Shown: in pieces, positions 12,128-23,152 of the stretch | Layout of the letters: each line of letters starts with the position of its first letter | Position numbering within the stretch: position 1 is the stretch's first letter | From: Ampullaceana balthica | Lineage: Eukaryota > Mollusca > Gastropoda > Lymnaeidae | Direction of reading: 5' to 3' | Assembly (NCBI GenBank): GCA_944989445.1 | Contig: CALYLW010001006.1 | Coordinates: forward strand, 107,124 to 171,123 | Length of the DNA: 64,000 nt | Notes under the pieces: model-generated | Seen by the model: only the letters and a program-made list of their open reading frames with translations | Told to the model about the DNA's origin: nothing | The model's database searches: none | Position numbers and translations under genes: made by a program

Positions 12128-13183
12128 TAAAACGTCTGGCCAGGTTACCAAGCTAACACAAACTAAGAGCGAAAAGTCTGGCCATGTTAACAAGCTAACA
12201 CAAACTAAGAGCGAAAAGTCTGGCCAGGTTAACAAGCTAACACAAACTAGAAGCGAAAAGTCTGGCCAGGTTAACAAGCTAACACAAACTAAAAGCAAAA
12301 CGTCTGGCCAGGTTACCAAGCTAGCACAAACTAAGAGCGAAAAGTCTGGCCAGGTTAGCAAGCTAACACAAACTAAGAGCGAAAAGTCTGGCCAGGTTAA
12401 CAAGCTAACACAAACTAAGAGCGAAAAGTCTGGCCAGGTTAACAAGCTAACACAAACTAAGAGCGAAAAGTCTGGCCAGGTTACCAAGCTAACACAAACT
12501 AAGAGCGAAAAGTCTGGCCAGGTTAGCAAGCTAACACAAACTAAGAGCGAAAAGTCTGGCCAGGTTAACAAGCTAACACAAACTAAGAGCGAAAAGTCTG
12601 GCCAGGTTAACAAGCTAACACAAACTAAGAGCGAAAAGTCTGGCCAGGTTACCAAGCTAACACAAACTAAGAGCAAAAAGTGTGACCAGGTTACCAAGCT
12701 AACACAAACTAAGAGCAAAACGTGCGACCAGGTTACCAAGCTAACACAAACTAAGAGCAAAACGTGTGACCAGGTTACCAAGCTAACACAAACTAAGAGC
12801 AAAACGTGTTACCAGGTTACCAAGCTAACACAAACTAAGAGCAAAACGTGTTACCAGGTTACCAAGCTAACACAAACTAAGAGCAAAACGTGTTACCAGG
12901 TTACCAAGCTAACACAAACTAAGAGCAAAACGTGTGACCAGGTTACCAAGCTAACACACACTAAGAGCAAAACGTGTGACCAGGTTACCAAGCTAACACA
13001 AACTAAGCAAAACGTGTGACCAGGTTACCAAGCTAACACAAACTAAGAGCAAAACGTGTGACCAGGTTACCAAGCTAACACAAACTAAGAGCAAAACGTG
13101 TGACCAGGTTACCAAGCTAACACAAACTAAGAGCAAAACGTGTGACCAGGTTACCAAGCTAACACAAACTAGGCGCGAAACAT
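12128..13183. repeat. 42-bp minisatellite, about 25 copies
   Basis: Units contain CCAGGTTACCAAGCTAACAC and ACAAACTAAGAGC. The left two-thirds carry AAGTCTGGC and the right third ACGTGTGAC, so the array has two subtype blocks. The minus-strand 225-codon frame (LLVCVSL and TWPDFS alternating) is an artefact of a 14-codon period. Confidence 0.96.
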
Positions 13184-13607
13184 CTTAGAGACGTAAACGT
13201 TATTGACGGACATGAATCTTTAATATAAGAAGTTTAACAATATCTTACTCGACATTTTTGTTTTTCTTCTTATTTCTTCTTTGTTTCTGTTTTTTGACTG
13301 AAATATTTCTTGACTTATCATGTTGGTCAGGTTTTCAAATGTGTGTGATTGAATTGGACATGGGACATTAAAAGGGAGGTGGTCTCTCAATGCAAGTCTT
13401 AAAACTCACACGACGGAGCTAGAGATTCATGTGGTTAAAATATTTAAGGGTTGTGGCTAGATTTTTAGAAGTTAGCCAAATTATTTAAGTTCTGATCAGA
13501 GGGAAGATCATCTTTTGTGTCTTTAGTGTCTTTGAATTGTGTCTTTTAGGTCTTGCTTGTCTTGTGTGTCTCACGGAGAAGTGGGACTAACGCCGCTATA
13601 CGCTTAC
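13184..13607. other. Intronic sequence, nothing recognised
   Basis: No repeats or exons seen between the 42-bp array and the next exon. Confidence 0.5.
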
Positions 13608-13684
13608 CTCGTGACTTGCCCCGTCCTTCAACACCTTGATGGCCACCTGGGTGCAGGAGCCCGTATCTGGACACAGCAGCTCAC
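13608..13684 (-). CDS. Receptor tyrosine kinase exon: catalytic lysine strand
   Basis: 77 nt, phase 1 start (completes Gly), phase 0 end at a GTAAGC donor. It encodes ELLCPDTGSCTQ and then VAIKVLKDGASHE, where Lys of VAIK is the ATP-anchoring lysine. It joins 17191-17363 (ending FGQVFK plus one base) to 11861-11948. The Cys pair in the strand 2-3 loop is unusual but the kinase core is intact. Confidence 0.92.
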
Positions 13685-14223
13685 CTGAGGTCAAGGGATA
13701 GAAAACTTAGCATCCTTAAGTTTTTATGAGCTTCAAATTATTCAAAAACATTTGAAACTTAAAATCTATTTCCCTAGTCTTTAAACGAATTCAAAATTTT
13801 TTTACTTACCGAGTTAATTTAATAGACATTTGATTGACGTTAAAGATCTGACCAACGACTGAATTCAGATATTACCAAACAACTGTTTTAATGATTAAAC
13901 TAAAAATACTGATTAACTGATCTGGCAACAATACTATCTAAAATTCAGTTTAAAGACTGACTAAAAATTCGACCACATTTTTGACTAAAAGACAGTGGCG
14001 TAGCTAGGGTCATGTGCGCCCGGGGACATGACACAAAATCGGCGCCCCTTGTCGGACCAAAAGATTCTGGGGGCTCATTGAGCCCCTAAGAAAAATTAGA
14101 CATTTTACGGTTTTTATAGTTCATTTTCGAAGCTTCTTGTATTTTAATGAAATAGAATACAGACTAATAATTCTCTATACGATTGTAAACAATTTATTTG
14201 AAAAAAAAGTTCTCTACTAATTA

Positions 14224-15245
14224 TACGATTAGACATAGTTTACAAAAAATTGATTCTCCTTGATTTAATTTGATTGTCGCAAACTCGTCAATCACGTTGT
14301 CAAAATTAATATTCTCAAGTGTTTCTTTTTCGATGCTAAGGAGTGCAAGATCACTGGGACTTTCTTTTCCAATTGAAGCACGTAAATAAGACAAAATAAG
14401 CTTTAGTTTGCTGAAGGACCGCTCACAGCTTTCAGTTGAAACAGCAATTGTTATGTGCACAGCTTTGGGAATCGAGGTTGACAGAAGGATTAGAAGACAT
14501 CGGAAGATGCCTGGAGAATTAACAAGAGAATAGGGCGCAATAATCTGCTGTATAGAAGGAGCGTCTTTAAACAGATAAGATAAGATAAGATAAGATAAGA
14601 AAACAACTGGATCCTGTTTAGCTGAGTGTACTCTTGTTAAGTTTAAGCTGTGGTTATCACAGTTGATGAACAATGCTCTGTGATTTCTGGCACATATTCG
14701 GTGTTGAAGGCCGGATATATGCCCAGTCATTACAGCAGCATTGTCATAACATTGTGACCGATAGTCGGCTAGAGGTATGTTATTAGATTCTAGTTTCTCC
14801 ACGATAACTCTTTCAATGCTTCCTGCGCCTTTGGAATGTATCTGGATAAAACCTAAAAATGATTCTTTGTTGGTTTCTTTTTTAGTTTGAAAATCCACAT
14901 CCACAAATCTGATGACTTGAAAAAGCTATTCCCGGTGTCTTAGATCGGGTGTTGAGTCAAGTAAGATACCGTAGTACTTGTTTTTTCTGATTTCACTCAA
15001 CAGCTGATTCCTTACAGCCGATGAAAGTGGGTGGATAAATTCATTTTGGATTTCCTGTATAAATTAGATACTGAACCTGGATTTTCTCGAAAATCTTGTA
15101 AGTACTTTTCTAACAGTGGATCATACTGATCAAGTTTGAACACAGAGAGACAGGAAAGAGAGGCGGTGTCTGATGTTTTATATAAAGGAATCATACTTGC
15201 TTTGACATACCCACACAATCCCTTGAGAGGAGAGACCTTCTGTAA
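14224..15245 (-). pseudogene. Decayed hAT transposase (ZMYM1-like), C-terminal part
   Basis: Minus-strand segments: 15275-15012 (YDPLLEKYLQDF region) and 14904-14221. The latter reads SQCYDNAAVMTGHISGLQ and INCDNHSLNL, then jumps across a GATAA-tailed insertion to VSTESCERSFSKLKLI, YLRASIGKES and LALLSIEKE, the hAT C-terminal dimerisation domain of the ZMYM1/TTF-type transposases. The missing middle and the insertion make it non-functional. Confidence 0.88.
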
Positions 15246-15364
15246 GCCAGTGGCTCTCAACCTTTTGAGATTCAAGGACCACTTGAAAAATGTGTGTCTT
15301 AGCTACGGACCACTACTAAAACTTGTGCTACTGCCGAGCTGGAAAGTTAACTATAATTATACTG

Positions 15365-15430
15365 TGTATATCTTATCTGTTGCACATGCTCCTTCTATAC
15401 AGAAGATTATTGCTAGCTATAGGTAGTATA
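15365..15430 (-). mobile_element. SINE tail fragment with CTTCTATACAGAAG hairpin
   Basis: TCTTATCTGT...GCTCCTTCTATACAGAAGAT is the reverse complement of the tail seen at 14545-14600 and 58333-58380, and of the complete SINE at 36005-36297. Confidence 0.6.
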
Positions 15431-15896
15431 CATGTTAGTTAGTAAACCTATAGTAATATGCTACGTTTTGCGTGCTACAAAAACAATATTGAAATGGCTT
15501 TCTTTGTAAAGAACAAATGCCATTTATATTAGTCTCATAGTCTTCTTATTTAATTCTACTTGCTAACTATAAAAAAACTTAAAGTCATAAACAGTAGTTT
15601 GTATTAAAAAGACTGCTATATTAGTTTATTTAGTACGAACGATGTTTTGTTTTTATTGTAAGCAATGCAGAAAATTCACTTTCACAAAGTTGCAAAGGGT
15701 AAAAGTATTTTAAAAGCTATCTGAGACAGTTCGGAGTACTCCAAAATTTCATTAAGCGCACTTTCTAATGCAACATATTCAATGTGGTATCGCTAGTCAG
15801 TTCAATGAATTGGTTTAATTACGATGTTGGTAATTTTATTTGATGAGACAATGTGTGCGAGATTAGGACTGGAAACCCACAAAAAACCATTGAACG

Positions 15897-16172
15897 TTAA
15901 AAATCACCAAAGTAGAATTGGCCCTGCATTGATCGAATATGACCAGAAATTAAATTTATCAACAGTTGTTTATTAATTTCAACATTTTCTGGTTTCTCTG
16001 TGATTTCGTTTAATTGATCAAACATCTCAAAGTTACCTTGAAATAATCTTCTTTTCCAAAGATCAAGCTTTATCGTAAAAGCAGACACTTTGTCACTGAG
16101 AGTAATATAATGTGTCTGCTTTCCTTGCCGAGTTGAATTAAGTTTATTGAGTTCTTCCAAAGTTTCAGCCAA
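15897..16172 (-). pseudogene. hAT transposase fragment in the nested element
   Basis: 91 codons including AETLEELNKLNSTRQGK, TLSDKVSAF and KLDLWKRR then GNFEMFDQL. This is the conserved region just before the C-terminal domain in ZBED5/EPM2AIP1-type hAT proteins. It is truncated at both ends. Confidence 0.8.
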
Positions 16173-16499
16173 GTAAGCCAGAACAGCAATCCATTAAGCT
16201 ATGGTTCAAATGATCAACAAGCTTTGAGTTTTTTCTACAAGAAACTCTCTTACGTCATCACGTAATTCAAACAGTCTGATAACCAGCGAATTTCAGTATA
16301 CATCAGTAACTGTTAATGTTCAAGATTCATATTCGAACATAAGAAATCAAAGAGACAAGAATTTAATGGACGAGCCTTGATAAAATTTAAAAACTATTTA
16401 GGCCAGATCAAAAATGTATTTTAAGTCTGCGTTAATTCTTTTACTTGTTGGTCTTTCTCGGTGAACCATACAGTGCGTAAATTTCATGCTTTGTTTGCG

Positions 16500-16760
16500 G
16501 ACAACCAGGCACATCTTCGCATACAACTAGTGGTCCACGTACCACAGGTTGAGAACTACTGCTTTAAGCCACTCCTTTTTCTTGTCTTGGTCATTTTTGT
16601 TGCTTTTAGTGTCGTCTTTGTCTGTTCTATTAATAGAATCGCCTTTGTCTCTTACTGTTCCCCTACTCTCTCTCCCAGTCTCTCCCAATTTTTTTTTAAT
16701 CGCCATCAGCAATCCTACATTGTGGATGTGTCATTTATTTATGAGTAGAATGGCGCCCCT
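16500..16760 (-). pseudogene. N-terminal remnant of the outer hAT transposase
   Basis: Minus-strand LLMAIKKKLGETG followed by a Lys/Asp-rich low-complexity stretch (NKNDQDKKKEW) resembles the leader of ZMYM1-like hAT proteins. It resumes, beyond the nested hAT, at VSPLKGLCGYVKASM near 15240. A diverged copy of the same segment lies near 61980-62250. Confidence 0.6.
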
Positions 16761-17017
16761 TAACGCTCAATGGGGGCGCCAAAATCCTGCTTGCCAACTG
16801 ATTTGTAATGAATATATTTTCGGAGCTCCAAAATTCAATCTTGCAAACGTATTTGGGATACATTAGTTTACATCAAAACACAATTAAATTATGAGTTTTA
16901 ATACTCATTTTGGCGCCCCCTAACGGGGCGCCCGGGGACATATGTCCCCCCTGCCCCCCTCGCTACGCCACTGCTAAAAGATCTAACCAAATGACTAAGT
17001 GAAACTGGCAAAAAGAC

Positions 17018-17093
17018 CTGACCCAAAAGACCTGATCCAAAATACCTGATCCAAAAGACCTGATCCAAAAGACCTGATCCAAAAGACCTGATG
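17018..17093. repeat. 15-bp tandem repeat, 5 copies
   Basis: CCAAAAGACCTGATC repeated between the hAT end and the exon at 17191. Confidence 0.9.
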
Positions 17094-17190
17094 CTTTTCT
17101 AATCCTTTCAAATCTAATGGAATGTTTATTCTGGCCTCTCCCCCCTTTCACTTCTTTGTTTTCATGTCCATCTCCCACTCAGTCACCCAC

Positions 17191-17363
17191 CTTTGAAAAC
17201 CTGACCGAACGCTCCCTCGCCCACAACCTCCATCAATTTCAGATTCTCCAAGGTGACCTCCCTGACAGTGTGTTTCCTGCTGGTGGCTCCGTTCGGATAA
17301 AAGTACGTCGGGTTTTTGTTGATGTTATTCATCCGGTCTAGTAGCATAGCCCCGTCGTTGTTT
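17191..17363 (-). CDS. Receptor tyrosine kinase exon: juxtamembrane and glycine loop
   Basis: 173 nt, entering in phase 2 and leaving in phase 1 (donor GTGGGT). It encodes LLDRMNN, then KNPTYFYP, an NPxY motif placed as in Trk (NPQYF, the Shc/FRS2 docking site of the family), then VREVTLENLKLMEVV and the ATP-binding loop GEGAFGQVF with its following Lys. NPxY plus GEGAFG just inside the membrane supports a Trk/MuSK/ROR-type receptor. The acceptor is GATGTAG at 17364-17370. No other in-phase option was found. Confidence 0.92.
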
Positions 17364-17369
17364 CTACAT

Positions 17370-17833
17370 CAGAAATAAAAATTATAATCCCATGATACGA
17401 ATACACTATAATAAAATTTTCTTTTATTATTGTACAGGGGATTGGAGATAGAGAGAGGTAATTGGCAGGTCTTCGCGGATACCCACGGCACGTTGAGTAA
17501 ATAAAAAAAAATCCTAATTGCAGTCATATCCGTGATGTCTTTTCTAAGTGCTGAGATGTCGGTAATTGGAAAAGATGCAGGACGTCTTTCTTTTATAGTT
17601 TTTCTTTAACTGTGATTTTAAACAAAATGTGGGTGAGACTGCAATCAGGTTTATAGATTAATAAATGGATAACACGTAAACAGGGTCTGAACCTGACAAG
17701 CCGTAACAAATCAAAGAACGTTTCGATAAATAGCCTTCTTCAACAAACAAATAGTACACAAATAAAAGGAATATAAAGAAATAAAAACTTCGCTTCGGTG
17801 AAATCCAGAGTCAAAGAAAGCAATTGCTTTGTT
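17370..17833. other. Distal part of intron, nothing recognised
   Basis: AT-rich; no coding or tandem structure seen up to the start of the 56-bp array. Confidence 0.5.
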
Positions 17834-18505
17834 GAGCTATATTACCTACTACTGTTATCACTTGCCCGTTTGACACCGATCTGTTTGTTGAGCTATATTA
17901 CCTGCTACTGTTATAACTTGCCCGTTTGACACCGATCTGTTTGTTGAGCTATATTACCTGCTACTGTTATCACTTGCCCGTTTGACACCGATGTGTTTGT
18001 TGAGCTATATTACCTGCTACTGTTATCACCAGCTCGTTTGACACCCATCTGTTTGTTGAGATATATTACCTGCTACTGTTATCACTTGCCCGTTTGACAC
18101 CGATCTGTTTGTTGAGCTATATTACCTGCTACTGTTATCACTTGCCCGCTTGACACCGATCTGTTTGTTGAGATATATTACCTGCTACTGTTATCACTTG
18201 GTCGTTTGACACCCATCTGTTTGTTGAGATATATTACCTGCTGCTGTTATCACCAGCTCGTTTGACACTGATCTGTTTGTTGAGCTATATTACCTGCTAC
18301 TGTTATCACTTGCTCGTTTGACACCGATGTGTTTGTTGAGATATATTACCTGCTACTGTTATCACTTGGTCGTTTGACACCTATCTGTTTGTTGAGATAT
18401 ATTACCTGCTACTCTTATCACTTGGTCGTTTCACACCGATCTGTTTGTTGAGATATATTACCTGCTACTGTTATCAACAGCTCGTTTGACACCGATCTGT
18501 TTGTT
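17834..18505 (-). repeat. 56-bp array built from an exon end and its splice donor, 12 copies
   Basis: Start points recur exactly every 56 bp (17834, 17890, 17946 and so on to 18450). On the minus strand each unit contains the last about 40 nt of the transmembrane exon (coding KQIGVKRA and DNSSR) followed by CAG/GTAATATA, the same 5' splice site as the real exon. The unit nearest the exon is the authentic junction. Others carry scattered substitutions (for example CCCGTTTGAC or GGTCGTTTGAC for GCTCGTTTGAC), but the donor is almost invariant. Reading past the first donor meets TAA at once, so downstream donors cannot extend the protein. Confidence 0.95.
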
Positions 18506-18646
18506 GAGGAATCTCCTCCTGTAGATAAACACGACGACGACAGCAACGATGATGATGATGGAGGAGCAGAAGATGGGGGTCAGGACGTAGGTCAGTGGCG
18601 TCGACGCGGCAGAGTTGTTGGTGAGGTGTCGTAAAATTGAAACAGT
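18462..18646 (-). CDS. Receptor tyrosine kinase exon: transmembrane helix
   Basis: 185 nt, phase 0 start (acceptor TTGTTTCAG at 18647-18655), phase 2 end at CAG/GTAATA. It encodes LRHLTNNSAAS, then a hydrophobic helix (FCSSIIIIVAVVVVFIY, about residues 27-43 of the exon) and the stop-transfer cluster RRRF, then KQIGVKRAVDNSSR. NNS is a possible N-glycosylation site outside the membrane. The split final Arg codon is completed by the first base of 17363-17191. Its 3' end is duplicated twelve-fold into the intron. Confidence 0.9.
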
Positions 18647-18768
18647 CTGAAACAAGAAATTTGATTTTAAAAATTTTGTCTTAAAAATTTAAAGACGACA
18701 TTTTAACGTGTGCCCATGATCTGTATTCAGAGTAAGAGTTTAAACGTTTTCACTATCAAAATTTTAGC

Positions 18769-19104
18769 AGAAACCCCTACCTCGGAGCACCCTCTCCCTT
18801 TACAAACCCCTACCTCAGAGCACCCTCTCCCTTTACCAACCCCTACCTCGGAGCACCCTCTCCCATTACCAACCCCTACCTCGGAGCACCCTCTCCCTTT
18901 ACCAACCCCTACCTCGGAGCACCCTCTCCCTTTACCAACCCCTACCTCGGAGCACCCTCTCCCATTAGCAACCCCTACCCCGGAGCACCCTCTCCCTTTA
19001 CCAACCCCTACCTCAGAGCACCCTCTCCCTTTACCAACCCCTACCTCAGAGCACCCTCTCCCATTACCAACCCCTACCCCGGAGCACCCTCTCCCTTTAG
19101 CAAT
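18769..19104. repeat. 33-bp minisatellite, 10 copies
   Basis: Units ACCCCTACCTCGGAGCACCC then TCTCCCTTTACCA. The plus-strand frame stays open as an 11-codon repeat (PTSEHPLPLPT), which is not considered a protein. Confidence 0.95.
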
Positions 19105-19634
19105 ACCAACGGTTGAATAGCCAATGTGACGTCATCTAGAACGGGTAAAGTTTTATCCAATATATTGGTAACTTGTATAATTGTTATAGTGTCACGATTT
19201 TGGAAATGTCATAAAATTTGAAATGTCATGAATTTTAACATATCATAAACCTTGAACTATTAGTATTGCTATTGGGAATTGTAAAATAATGTAATAAAAT
19301 CTTATTGGGATTTTTTGTGGAAAAACAGAAAATTTCAGAAAATAAACAAAGAGCCGCTTGTCACGGTCGGATGTTATGGTGTGATAATGACTGTCTTAAA
19401 TGCGCACATAATAGTTAATGTAGTGTGCGCACCAACTATTGTGCGTCACACCAAGACGCACAATGAGAAAAAGGATAAGGAGAGAGAGGGCTGTTAGGAG
19501 CCGAATATGGAGTGAAACGTTCAGCGCTTTATTTTGGCCAGAATTTCACTAAAGAGCTGGGCTGAGAGATTGGAGAGTGAACGTGACATGGAGAGGACCG
19601 ATGTAAAGAAGGTGTATCGTGTTTGTTAATTAAA
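19105..19634. other. Intronic sequence, nothing recognised
   Basis: Diverged direct repeats around ATGTCATAAA near 19200-19250; no exon seen. Confidence 0.5.
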
Positions 19635-20305
19635 TAAACACAGAGACAGTTCACACGTCACTAGACACAATCGAGACACAGAGACAGCTCACACGTCACT
19701 ATACACAATGGAGACACAGAGACAGCTCGCACTCAGACACAATCGAGACACAGAGACAGCTCACACGTCACTATACACAATGGAGACACAGAGACAGCTT
19801 GCACGTCAATAGACACAATCGAGACACAGAGACAGCCCACACGTCACTATACACAATGGAGACACAGAGACAGCTCACATGTCACTATACACAATGGAGA
19901 CACAGAGACAGCTCGCACGTCACTAGACACAATCGAGACACAGAGACAGCTCAGACGTCACTAGACACAATCGAGACACAGAGACAGCTCACACGTCACT
20001 AGACACAATCGAGACACAGAGACAGCTCACACGTCACTAGACACAATCGAAACACAGAGACAGCACACACGTCACTAGACACAATCGAGACACAGACAGC
20101 TCGCACGTCACTAGACACAATCGAGACACAGAGACAGCTCTCACGTCACTAGACACAATCGAGACACAGAGACAGCTCACACGTCACTAGACACAATCGA
20201 GACACAGACAGCTCTCACGTCACTAGACACAATCGAGACACAGAGACAGCTCACATGTCACTAGACACAATCGATACACAGAGACAGGTTGCACGTCACT
20301 AGACA
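19635..20305. repeat. 38-bp minisatellite, about 18 copies
   Basis: Units of GACACAATCGAGACACAGAG then ACAGCTCACACGTCACTA. Some copies are shortened by 2-8 bp, and a GACACAATGGAG subtype lies at the left end. Confidence 0.95.
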
Positions 20306-20448
20306 CACACAATATCGCCACTTCAACATGCCACCGTGTGTGGTGACGTAAGGAGACGTTACTGTAATCACATTCATTTATATGTTTGTAATTACAAAGA
20401 CAATATAGACTTGTAAGTCAATGACATGGTTAACAAAGAAAAACTTTA

Positions 20449-20745
20449 ATAGACGGGCAATAAGGAACGCATTCATGGGAGAGATTAATAAAACACTGTT
20501 CGTAGACGGGCACCATGGAGCACATTTCATGGACTGACAACAAGGAGCACATTTTATGGACGGACAACAAGGAGCACATTACATAGACGGACAACAAGGA
20601 GCACATTTCAGAGACGGACAACAAGGAGCACATTTCAGAGACGGACAACAAGGAGCACATTTCATAGACGGACAACAAGGAGCACATTTCGGAGACGGAC
20701 AACAAGGAGCACATTTTATTGACGGACAACAAGGATCACATTCAA
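20449..20745. repeat. 27-bp minisatellite, about 11 copies
   Basis: Units GACGGACAACAAGGAGCACA then TTTCATA. It gives nine-codon open frames on both strands (DGQQGAHFI and LLSVSEMCS). It ends about 175 bp from the stalk exon. Confidence 0.95.
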
Positions 20746-20782
20746 GCAGACTCTTACTCTCAGAAAGCTTGGGAGTCAATTG

Positions 20783-20888
20783 TTAAGAGAGTGTTACCTA
20801 AAACCTAACTGTGACAGCTGTTCAGTATTTAGTATGTTAAGAGAATGTTACCTAATACCTAGCTGTGACAGCTGTTCAGTATTACAGT
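20783..20888. repeat. Direct duplication, about 53 bp, 2 copies
   Basis: GTTAAGAGAGTGTTACC...GTGACAGCTGTTCAGTATT occurs twice back to back, just inside the intron next to the exon at 20921. Confidence 0.85.
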
Positions 20889-20920
20889 AGCAACACATAA
20901 ACTAATCATTTGTCACTGAC

Positions 20921-21048
20921 CCCATTCCTGTGTGTTCCTCCTGTTGTGTTCAGTGTGCTGTTACGGATCAAATCGAACGATTCATCCAAGATGACCCCCG
21001 AGTACTTGTCTATTGGTTTCCTGTCCGAGTACTGCAAGTCTATAGCCG
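20921..21048 (-). CDS. Receptor tyrosine kinase exon: extracellular stalk
   Basis: 128 nt, phase 1 start (acceptor TTTCTACAG), phase 0 end (donor GTCAGT). It encodes 42 residues including AIDLQYSDRKPIDKYSG and DESFDLIRNSTLNTTGG, with two overlapping-type N-glycosylation sequons (NST, NTT) that suit a membrane-proximal ectodomain. The phase-0 donor matches the phase-0 acceptor of the transmembrane exon. No known domain is recognised, so support comes from splice sites, phase, glycosylation sites and position. The exon that should supply the first base of its opening codon was not found in the window. Confidence 0.68.
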
Positions 21049-21228
21049 CTGTAGAAAGAAATACAAAGCATCAATAGGACAATATAGAGATCACTTTAAT
21101 AAAGGAGTTAGTCCAAAATGTTTTATGAGTATTCGAAATGACTTAAGTTTGAAAAGGACTTTCAAAGAATATTTTAAAATAATTGTTTACTGCAGTTTTT
21201 AAGCAATCTCCATAATTTAAAACCGACA

Positions 21229-21425
21229 TTTGTTTATAGTTACAGATAACTGCATACACTTGCTTATAGATACAGATAACTGCATATATTTGTTTATAGA
21301 TACAGATATTACTTTAAGTGCATATATTTGCTTATAGATACAGCTAAGTGCACACATTTGTTTATAGATACAGATAACTGCATACATTTTTTATAGATAC
21401 AGATAACTGCATACATTTTAATTCA
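21229..21425. repeat. About 30-bp tandem repeat, 6-7 degenerate copies
   Basis: Repeated TTTATAGATACAGATAACTG then CATACATTTG with indels. Confidence 0.88.
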
Positions 21426-21948
21426 AAAAGGATTGTTACTTGAAAATATATATTTCTTTAAAAAAAAATTTTGGCCAATACTTTATGGCAAAACGTGTCG
21501 TTGTATAGTGAAACTTAGCTTGGATACACAAGTGCCATTTGTGAGGAGAGATGAAAGTTAACACCTTTGGAATTCGTCTAAGTATCAATCATGGTTACTT
21601 TTTTTGAAATATTAATGATAATTAATGTATTAATTATTCATAGCTTGGATTGAATCTTAGATATATAAATAAATTAAATTAAGTATATATATATATATAT
21701 AATAAAAGGCAATGTTCTGTGCGGCCATCGATAGCGATTGGTCCCTCAAACTCCTACAGACTCCTACAGCCAATCACTGGCGGAGAAAAATTATGTCTCA
21801 TTTACATATTGAACGACGTTCAAAACGAGTTATTTTTGGTGCAGTTTTTTTTTCAAGAGTTTATTTTTAGCGGTGCGCGTTGGGATTTGAAGTAAAAAAC
21901 TTTGTATTTACGGGTTATTTATTATAACTCTGGACACACCATGGTGTG

Positions 21949-22284
21949 TGTCACATGTGAATGTCACGGCTGTGTCATGAGTGAATTGCGTGATCAGATG
22001 AAGGAGAGGTCACGTGAGTAATAAACGCGGGAAGAAAGGAGCCTTCCCATTGGCTGAGAAGGTTGGGCGATCAGTTGTCAGAGAACTTCCGTGAGGGAAG
22101 GAGATGATGTGTGTGCTTGAGAATTCCACGTTATATAACCTCAAATAATTCTTGTAAAAAGTATACATATTAAAGTTGTTTTGTTGAAACAAGTTCTTCA
22201 TTGGATTATTGTGTACAAGATTATGTATTGAGAGAACGCCTACAAGAGAGTAACATATAAAATAAAAACACAACCATAGTTACA
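21949..22284 (+). mobile_element. 5' LTR, 336 bp
   Basis: Begins TGTCACATGTGAATG and ends ATAGTTACA (TG...CA). It is preceded by GTGTG (21944-21948), duplicated after the 3' LTR. Promoter and polyadenylation signals should lie inside; a TATATAA near 22130 and AATAAAA near 22261 are candidates. A tRNA primer-binding-like TGGTGTCGAAG starts two bases after the LTR at 22286. Confidence 0.95.
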
Positions 22285-23152
22285 TTGGTGTCGAAGTAAA
22301 AGTGATTACCATTATCATCAAGCATTAGTACTAAGTGAACACAGTACAGGACATTTGATAAAGTGAGGTTCGTGGAAGTGACAAATATTGGATATTTCAA
22401 AAAGGAAAGTATTCATTAAAAGAAGAAATATTAGCAGCTATCGTATTTTGTGAATAGTCAAGTTCGTAAGAAGCTGTGAATAAAATTGTGTGGTTCAATG
22501 AAAATACAAGAATATTTCAAGATGGCGGCATAACTGCACGTGTCCACAGCGTGCGGTGTATAAAACTAGGGCACCTATTTGGTTCTACGTCACAGTCGAC
22601 GACAGTACAAGTGTGCTACTAGGCTTACTGTATGGTGACACACGGTGAACATATATAGGTCGTGACGTCAACACGCTCACTGCTAGTTGATTCCAGGACA
22701 TATTTGTAAACATAACAGTGAATTTGAGAAGCTATGGACTATTAACAACTGTGTCAGTGTGAACTATAACTAAAGGAACGGAATTTTTATCCATTCATTG
22801 TGTGAAGAGTTTGATAATTGCAATTTTGGATTAATGGAGTGAACTAAATTGTTTAAAAACTACTCGAAAATTGAAATTTTAACCAAGTGACTTTTATTCA
22901 AAACGATTGGACCATTAGATGTGTTTTGTCAATCTGAGGGAGCGTATATATAAAGTATACTAAAGATACCGTGTGAGGAATTTTTTGTTGTCTCATCTTG
23001 TCAAGACTAAATTGCATGGTTTAGACGTGTCACATATTTGAATTTAACAATTTGAATGTAAGATTTTTCATTTGGAGGATTTATAACTTTATCAATAAAT
23101 ACCTACATTCCTTACCAAATTGCTTAACTCATATTATTCAATCAAACAAAAC

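Larger units (their letters stand above)
15248..16561 (-). mobile_element. Nested hAT element, 1.3 kb
   Basis: Terminal repeats CAGTGGCTCTCAACCTTTTG on the left and CAGTAGTTCTCAACCTGTGG (reverse complement) on the right, both leading into GGACCAC. Flanking octamers CTGTAAGC and CTTTAAGC match 7 of 8. It lies wholly inside the hAT at 13993-16973, so it inserted later. Confidence 0.88.
13993..16973 (-). mobile_element. hAT transposon, 3.0 kb, with nested hAT
   Basis: Terminal repeats begin CAGTGGCGTAGCTAGG on the left and, reverse-complemented, CAGTGGCGTAGCGAGG on the right, with GCGCCCGGGGACAT subterminal matches. The 8-bp duplication CTAAAAGA is perfect on both sides (13985-13992, 16974-16981). 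The minus-strand transposase is interrupted by a second hAT (15248-16561) and by a SINE tail near 14545-14600. It sits in the kinase intron 13685-17190. Confidence 0.94.

Noticed and set aside
12125..12802. 225-codon hydrophobic LLVCVSL/TWPDFS protein
   Set aside because: Exact 14-codon period of the 42-bp minisatellite lying in an intron of the kinase gene.
17834..18461. Extra coding exons or alternative exon extension through the 56-bp array
   Set aside because: Reading past the first donor meets TAA immediately, and 56 nt is not a multiple of three.
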